Source: an uncultured Rhizobiaceae group bacterium (lineage in GTDB: Bacteria; Pseudomonadota; Alphaproteobacteria; Rhizobiales; Rhizobiaceae). From it: a DNA stretch of 26,623 bases. This document shows positions 23,123 through 26,623 of the stretch, piece after piece. Location of the stretch: contig CALDZZ010000181.1 of NCBI GenBank assembly GCA_937944075.1, positions 1 through 26,623 of the forward strand, read 5' to 3'. Both the position numbers and the translations under genes were made by a program. Numbering within the stretch: position 1 is the stretch's first letter; the number at the start of each line of letters is the position of its first letter. Under the pieces are notes generated by a model. It saw only the letters and a list, made by a program, of their open reading frames with translations, did not search any database and was not told the DNA's origin.

Positions 23123-24124
23123 ATGAAAAATCAAAATGAAGCTTTAGTTGATTTTTTCAATCGGGCTATCCAGAAGAATATGCAGAAAGTGGACAGTTCA
23201 AACTTTGAACAACGCGCTATTGTCTACCGCGCGGCTTTTAGCTCTTTGCAAAAGGTGCACTCAAAAAATCCTACCCTGTCTGAGGCAGTGAAAAAGCATC
23301 AGGTAGAGATTGTGAGTTCTGTAGTTGAGCATACGGAAAATCAATTCCTGCATCACAAAAAAGAACAGGATGTAGAGGTTGAGCCAACTATTCATCCGGA
23401 TTTGGAAACGCAGGAAACTATTCTAACGGATGATCTCTCACACATTTCTTTGGATCAGGCAGATAGCCGATCTGAAGCTCCTGATTTCCGGGAAGACAAG
23501 GAAAAGGACAAGTCGAAAAGTTTTTTCCATGGAAAAAGAAGAAAGATTATCGGTTTTGCCTGTTTTGTGCTGGCGGGTATTCTGTCATATCTGGTTTATA
23601 CAATGTCACAAGGTGAGGATGACAAGGTTGCATTGAACCTGCCTTTGGTAATTTTGGCAGATGAGGAATTACTCAAGTCTGCAAAAGCTAGAGGTGAAAG
23701 CAAGGTTTATTTAGCCAAGGATGGGCAAGGCGGCCTTGTTTTTGAGCTCCCTGCAAACCGGCAGGCAGACACATCAGGTGCAGAAGTGCCTGAATTAGGG
23801 CGTCTTGATTTTATATTGAGGGGGGAACTGGCTGACAAGCTCAATCAATATCAAGGTGAAATGCTTATTACATTTCATCTAAAGAAATTAACTGAGGACA
23901 ATTTGGATATTGTCTTGGTTTATCGCGCTGCTGGCAGGCCTGACGTAAAAAACTTTCAGATAATTGATAATCAGGAAAATGAATATTTTATTCTCAGAGA
24001 AGAACGACAAGGTGCGCAACCGCGCCCCAATGCTGTTTTTAGTATTCGTGTAAAATCGAAAACAGATAAACTTAGTAAAAAGCCTCGTTTGCGCATGGAA
24101 AAGATAGTTTTAAGCAACATCTAG
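23123..24124 (+). CDS. Single-pass membrane protein of unknown function
   Basis: A 333-residue protein I cannot assign. Residues 1-80 are a helical, probably cytoplasmic domain with VDFFNRAIQKNM and QRAIVYRAAFSSLQKV, a pattern seen at the start of alphaproteobacterial proteins of unknown function. Residues 80-140 are acidic and low in complexity, likely disordered. A basic cluster (KRRK) precedes a single membrane helix at about 142-161. The remaining ~170 residues should be periplasmic and alternate hydrophobic and polar residues, suggesting a beta-sandwich (for example RLDFILRGELADKL, GEMLITFHLKKL, DIVLVYRAAG). The context of glycosyltransferases suggests an envelope role. I start at ATG 23123; a TTG at 23051 is in frame but lies in the promoter-like region. 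No strong ribosome-binding site is seen. Confidence 0.72.
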   Translation: MKNQNEALVDFFNRAIQKNMQKVDSSNFEQRAIVYRAAFSSLQKVHSKNPTLSEAVKKHQVEIVSSVVEHTENQFLHHKKEQDVEVEPTIHPDLETQETILTDDLSHISLDQADSRSEAPDFREDKEKDKSKSFFHGKRRKIIGFACFVLAGILSYLVYTMSQGEDDKVALNLPLVILADEELLKSAKARGESKVYLAKDGQGGLVFELPANRQADTSGAEVPELGRLDFILRGELADKLNQYQGEMLITFHLKKLTEDNLDIVLVYRAAGRPDVKNFQIIDNQENEYFILREERQGAQPRPNAVFSIRVKSKTDKLSKKPRLRMEKIVLSNI

Positions 24125-24166
24125 CTGTTGATTAAGCTGGCTAAAGTAACTATGGGTAAACAAAAT

Positions 24167-24195
24167 TTGAGCTGATAAACACTTATCAGTAAATA
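24167..24195 (+). promoter_or_regulatory. Promoter with an 18-base palindrome in its spacer
   Basis: TTGAGC (24167-24172) and TAAATA (24190-24195) are 17 bases apart. The perfect palindrome CTGATAA-ACAC-TTATCAG (24172-24189) fills almost exactly the spacer, the classic position of a repressor operator. The -10 match is only moderate (TA-A). Confidence 0.45.
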
Positions 24196-24210
24196 ACCTC
24201 CAGGTAGGGG

Positions 24211-24230
24211 CTAATACCAGTACATATTAG
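24211..24230 (+). repeat. Inverted repeat in the leader of the dehydratase gene
   Basis: CTAATA (24211-24216) and TATTAG (24225-24230) around an 8-base centre. The arms resemble those of the palindrome at 24172-24189 (CTGATAA), so it could be a second operator copy; as RNA it would form a weak hairpin just ahead of the ribosome-binding GGAA. Confidence 0.4.
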
Positions 24231-24242
24231 TGTGGAAAAATA

Positions 24243-25292
24243 ATGGACATCAAAGTAAAATCACTTGAAGAAATTTATTCAGGAAAATCGATTGTTGTTA
24301 CAGGCGCAGCAGGCAGTGTCGGGCAGGAAATTGTAAGGCAGCTCCTGGAATGTGACATCAAAAGTATTGTCATGCTTGATAATGCCGAGACGGAATTGTT
24401 TCATCTTGAAGAGCTTTACAAAACTGACAAGCGTGCTTCTGCTTTCCTTGCAGACATACGGGATGCAGATAAACTTGCCATGCATTTCGAAGGCATGGAT
24501 TATGTGCTTCACTCGGCAGCTTACAAGCATGTCCCATTATGTGAGCGTTCAACCGAGCTGGCTGTAGACGTAAACGTAACCGGTGCACAAAATATCGTAA
24601 AAGCTGCATGCCAGGCTAATGTCAAAAAAGTCTTGTTCACGAGTTCAGACAAGGCAGTCAACCCGACAAACGTTATGGGGGCTACTAAACTTCTTGGCGA
24701 ACGTATCTTTACCTCTTCTCAATTCAACAAACCTGTAAAAGCCCAAACCGCATTCGGAAGCACACGCTTTGGTAATGTTGTTGGCTCACGTGGTTCTGTC
24801 GTCCCGCTTTTCAAAAAGCAAATTGAACGCGGAGGACCTGTTACCGTAACCGCTACTGAAATGACACGTTTCATGATGAGCATTGAGCAGGCCACGTCTC
24901 TTGTTCTTCAGTCCTTGGAAAAAATTACAGGTGGTGAGGTTTTCGTAACCAAAATGCCAGTGTTCAGAATTGGTGATCTGGCTGAGGTAATGGTCGAGGA
25001 GTTAGCGGGACGCTATGGACATGATCCGAAAGACGTAGAAATCAAGGTGGTTGGCCGTCGTGTTGGTGAGAAAATTTGCGAAGAACTCACGACCGAGGAA
25101 GAAGTTGCCAGAGCAAGGGATATTGGTGATCTTATTGTTGTCACACGCCATCCTGCACTTGCAAGTAGCGATGATGACAATGTCTGGTCGGACGTTGGCA
25201 AACAGCTTGAAACAAATTATATTTCACATAATGAAAAGATTGCCACAAAAAGTGAGATTAAAGACTATCTCAATGACTGGGGTGGGCTATAA
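24243..25292 (+). CDS. Nucleotide-sugar 4,6-dehydratase-like enzyme (CapD/WbpM catalytic type)
   Basis: A 349-residue extended SDR of the polysaccharide biosynthesis family (Polysacc_synt_2). NAD(P)-binding GAAGSVG (21-27), AAYKHVPLCE (92-101), and SSDKAVNPTNVMGATK (134-149). The usual Tyr of Y-x3-K is replaced by methionine (M145-x3-K149), as in WbpM/FlaA1-type UDP-GlcNAc 4,6-dehydratases, which work with D136/K137 nearby. It probably removes water from a UDP-HexNAc to give a 4-keto-6-deoxy sugar for a surface glycan. It lacks the N-terminal membrane helices of full-length WbpM/CapD, so it is a soluble short form. It starts at ATG 24243, with GGAA about 6 bases ahead. It precedes the sulfoquinovose synthase gene by 61 bases, probably in one operon. 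Confidence 0.83.
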   Translation: MDIKVKSLEEIYSGKSIVVTGAAGSVGQEIVRQLLECDIKSIVMLDNAETELFHLEELYKTDKRASAFLADIRDADKLAMHFEGMDYVLHSAAYKHVPLCERSTELAVDVNVTGAQNIVKAACQANVKKVLFTSSDKAVNPTNVMGATKLLGERIFTSSQFNKPVKAQTAFGSTRFGNVVGSRGSVVPLFKKQIERGGPVTVTATEMTRFMMSIEQATSLVLQSLEKITGGEVFVTKMPVFRIGDLAEVMVEELAGRYGHDPKDVEIKVVGRRVGEKICEELTTEEEVARARDIGDLIVVTRHPALASSDDDNVWSDVGKQLETNYISHNEKIATKSEIKDYLNDWGGL

Positions 25293-25330
25293 ACAGCGCA
25301 CAATTCGGTATATATAACAGTCCAGAGCTT

Positions 25331-25342
25331 TTGTTTAAACAA
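25331..25342. promoter_or_regulatory. 12-base palindrome before the sulfoquinovose synthase gene
   Basis: TTGTTTAAACAA is a perfect palindrome ending where AAGGAA, the ribosome-binding site of the next gene, begins. It could be an operator or a chance AT-rich palindrome. TATATATAA at about 25307-25315 might serve as a -10 element for an internal promoter. Confidence 0.25.
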
Positions 25343-25353
25343 GGAATACTTTC

Positions 25354-26508
25354 ATGCGCGTATTGATATTGGGTGGTGATGGTTATCTAGGATGGCCTAC
25401 ATCAATGAATTTTGCGGCTAATGGACATGAAGTCCTGGCAGTCGACAATTACATGCGTCGCCACATCGCAATGGACACGGACTCCTTGCCTCTATTTGAA
25501 ACTCCATTGCTGGATGAACGGGCTGCGCTTTACAAGCAGGAAACCGGTAATGAGATCAATGTTCGCATTGGTGATCTGGCTGACTTCCGTTTTGTGGAAA
25601 GTGTTTTTTCAGAATTTAAACCGGATTGTATTATTCATTACGCTGAGCAACCTTCAGCACCTTATTCAATGCGTGGGTTTGATGAAGCCAAGCGTACTTT
25701 CGACAACAATCTGGGTGCTACTTTTAACATTATCTGGGGTATGCTGACCCATTGCCCTGATGCACACATGGTCAAGCTTGGCACTATGGGTGAATACGGG
25801 ACGCCGAATATTGATATTGAAGAAGGCTACCTTGAAATTGAACACAAGGGACGCAAGGACAAGTTTCTTTTCCCAAGGCAGGCAGGCAGTCTTTACCACA
25901 CAACCAAGGTGCTTGATACAGACCTTCTGTATTTCTATTGTCGTGTATACGGTTTGCGGGTTACAGATCTCATGCAGGGTCCGGTATATGGTGTTGTAAC
26001 AGATGAGACGACAGACAATCCTGCACTATGGCCGAATTTTCATTATGATGATCAATTCGGAACACTCATAAATCGTTTCCTGGTTCAGGCTGTAGCAGGC
26101 GTGCCCTTGACAGTTTATGGCAAGGGCGGGCAGACCAGAGGATATCTGGATTTGCGTGATACGTTGCAGTGTGTGATGCTTGCTGCCAATAATCCGGCTG
26201 GCAAGGGTGAGTTGAAAATTTACAACCAGTTTGTAGAGCAATTCTCGGTTAACCAGATTGCAGACAAGGTCGTTAAGGCTGGCAAGGAGCTTGGTATCGA
26301 CGTTGCAATCAAGGCAATTCCAAATCCACGCAAGGAAATGGAAGACCACTACTACAACGCACAACATTCCGGACTGCTTGAGCTTGGCCTTAAGCCTCAT
26401 TATTTGACTGATGAGGAAATGGTCAACCTTCTTAAAACGGTTGTTGCCGGCAAGGAAAAAATTGTTGAACGTCGTATCATGCCGCGTGTTGTCTGGAATA
26501 AAAAATAA
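25354..26508 (+). CDS. sqdB: UDP-sulfoquinovose synthase (SqdB/SQD1 family)
   Basis: A 384-residue SDR strongly resembling plant SQD1 and bacterial SqdB, which join sulfite to UDP-glucose to give UDP-sulfoquinovose. Family marks in order: GGDGYLGW (7-14, NAD binding), the RR of the NYMRRH turn (32-37), HYAEQPSAPYSM (95-106), KLGTMGEYGTPNIDIEEGY (141-159) with the catalytic Thr at 144, YHTTK (181-185) with the Tyr/Lys pair, MQGPVYGV, and TVYGKGGQTRGYLDLRDT (253-270). These correspond to T145, Y182 and K186 of Arabidopsis SQD1. The headgroup could go to the membrane lipid SQDG or to a glycan; no SqdC/SqdD/SqdX-like transferase can be assigned here with certainty. AAGGAA lies 8-13 bases before the ATG. 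A strong terminator follows. Confidence 0.92.
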   Translation: MRVLILGGDGYLGWPTSMNFAANGHEVLAVDNYMRRHIAMDTDSLPLFETPLLDERAALYKQETGNEINVRIGDLADFRFVESVFSEFKPDCIIHYAEQPSAPYSMRGFDEAKRTFDNNLGATFNIIWGMLTHCPDAHMVKLGTMGEYGTPNIDIEEGYLEIEHKGRKDKFLFPRQAGSLYHTTKVLDTDLLYFYCRVYGLRVTDLMQGPVYGVVTDETTDNPALWPNFHYDDQFGTLINRFLVQAVAGVPLTVYGKGGQTRGYLDLRDTLQCVMLAANNPAGKGELKIYNQFVEQFSVNQIADKVVKAGKELGIDVAIKAIPNPRKEMEDHYYNAQHSGLLELGLKPHYLTDEEMVNLLKTVVAGKEKIVERRIMPRVVWNKK

Positions 26509-26523
26509 TCAATCTGAATTTTG

Positions 26524-26562
26524 AAAACCCTGAATGGGATCTATCATTCAGGGTTTTGTTTT
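26524..26562 (+). terminator. Rho-independent terminator after the sulfoquinovose synthase gene
   Basis: AAAACCCTGAATG (26524-26536) and CATTCAGGGTTTT (26545-26557) form a perfect 13-bp stem with an 8-base loop, followed by GTTTT. The A-run on the left arm means it may also stop transcripts coming from the right. Confidence 0.93.
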
Positions 26563-26623
26563 GCTTCAGGCTGTGGAGTTTGATGATTTCAGGTAGTCAC
26601 TTCTCAAAAACATGAAAACACCA

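Overview
The window looks like a chromosomal stretch from an alphaproteobacterium of moderate GC content (mid-40s percent by eye), possibly marine or host-associated. I base this on the Sel1-like MARYE mini-protein, the UDP-glucuronate epimerase of the rhizobial LpsL type, a YejABEF-type transporter and the general gene style. There are no tRNA, rRNA, phage, transposase or CRISPR signals. Genus and order cannot be read from the sequence alone.

Layout: (1) 192-458 is a small Sel1-repeat protein. It is followed by a 344-base gene-free stretch that holds a row of six short hairpins joined by A-rich linkers and ends in a strong intrinsic terminator; I read this as an undescribed structured RNA. 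(2) 803-1786 is a UDP-glucuronate 4-epimerase. (3) 1932-7896 is a four-gene, translationally coupled peptide-type ABC importer in the order ATPase, binding protein, permease, permease. (4) 7914-12815 carries four glycosyltransferases, one leftward and three in a rightward operon. (5) 12896-20554 is a tightly packed ten-gene cation/proton antiporter operon, followed by a Nudix hydrolase. Its order E-F-G-(D+E fusion)-B-C-D copies the mbhA-mbhH antiporter block of archaeal membrane-bound hydrogenases rather than a bacterial mrpA-first operon. It adds two further NuoL/M/N-like subunits and a small two-helix protein. (6) 21013-23021 holds two more glycosyltransferases, convergent with overlapping stop codons. 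(7) 23123-24124 is a single-pass membrane protein of unknown function. (8) 24243-26508 holds a nucleotide-sugar 4,6-dehydratase-like enzyme and a UDP-sulfoquinovose synthase, closed by a textbook terminator.

How it fits together: most genes make or handle surface glycan. There are three nucleotide-sugar enzymes (UDP-GlcA epimerase, CapD/WbpM-like dehydratase, SqdB-like sulfoquinovose synthase) and six glycosyltransferases, with no flippase, polymerase or export gene inside the window. The importer may bring back oligopeptides or cell-wall fragments. The antiporter operon is an energetic/ion-homeostasis island inside this glycan region. The observations I would follow first are the hairpin-array RNA (489-725), the MBH-like antiporter without MrpA, and the sulfoquinovose synthase paired with a capsule-type dehydratase behind a promoter with a palindrome in its spacer.
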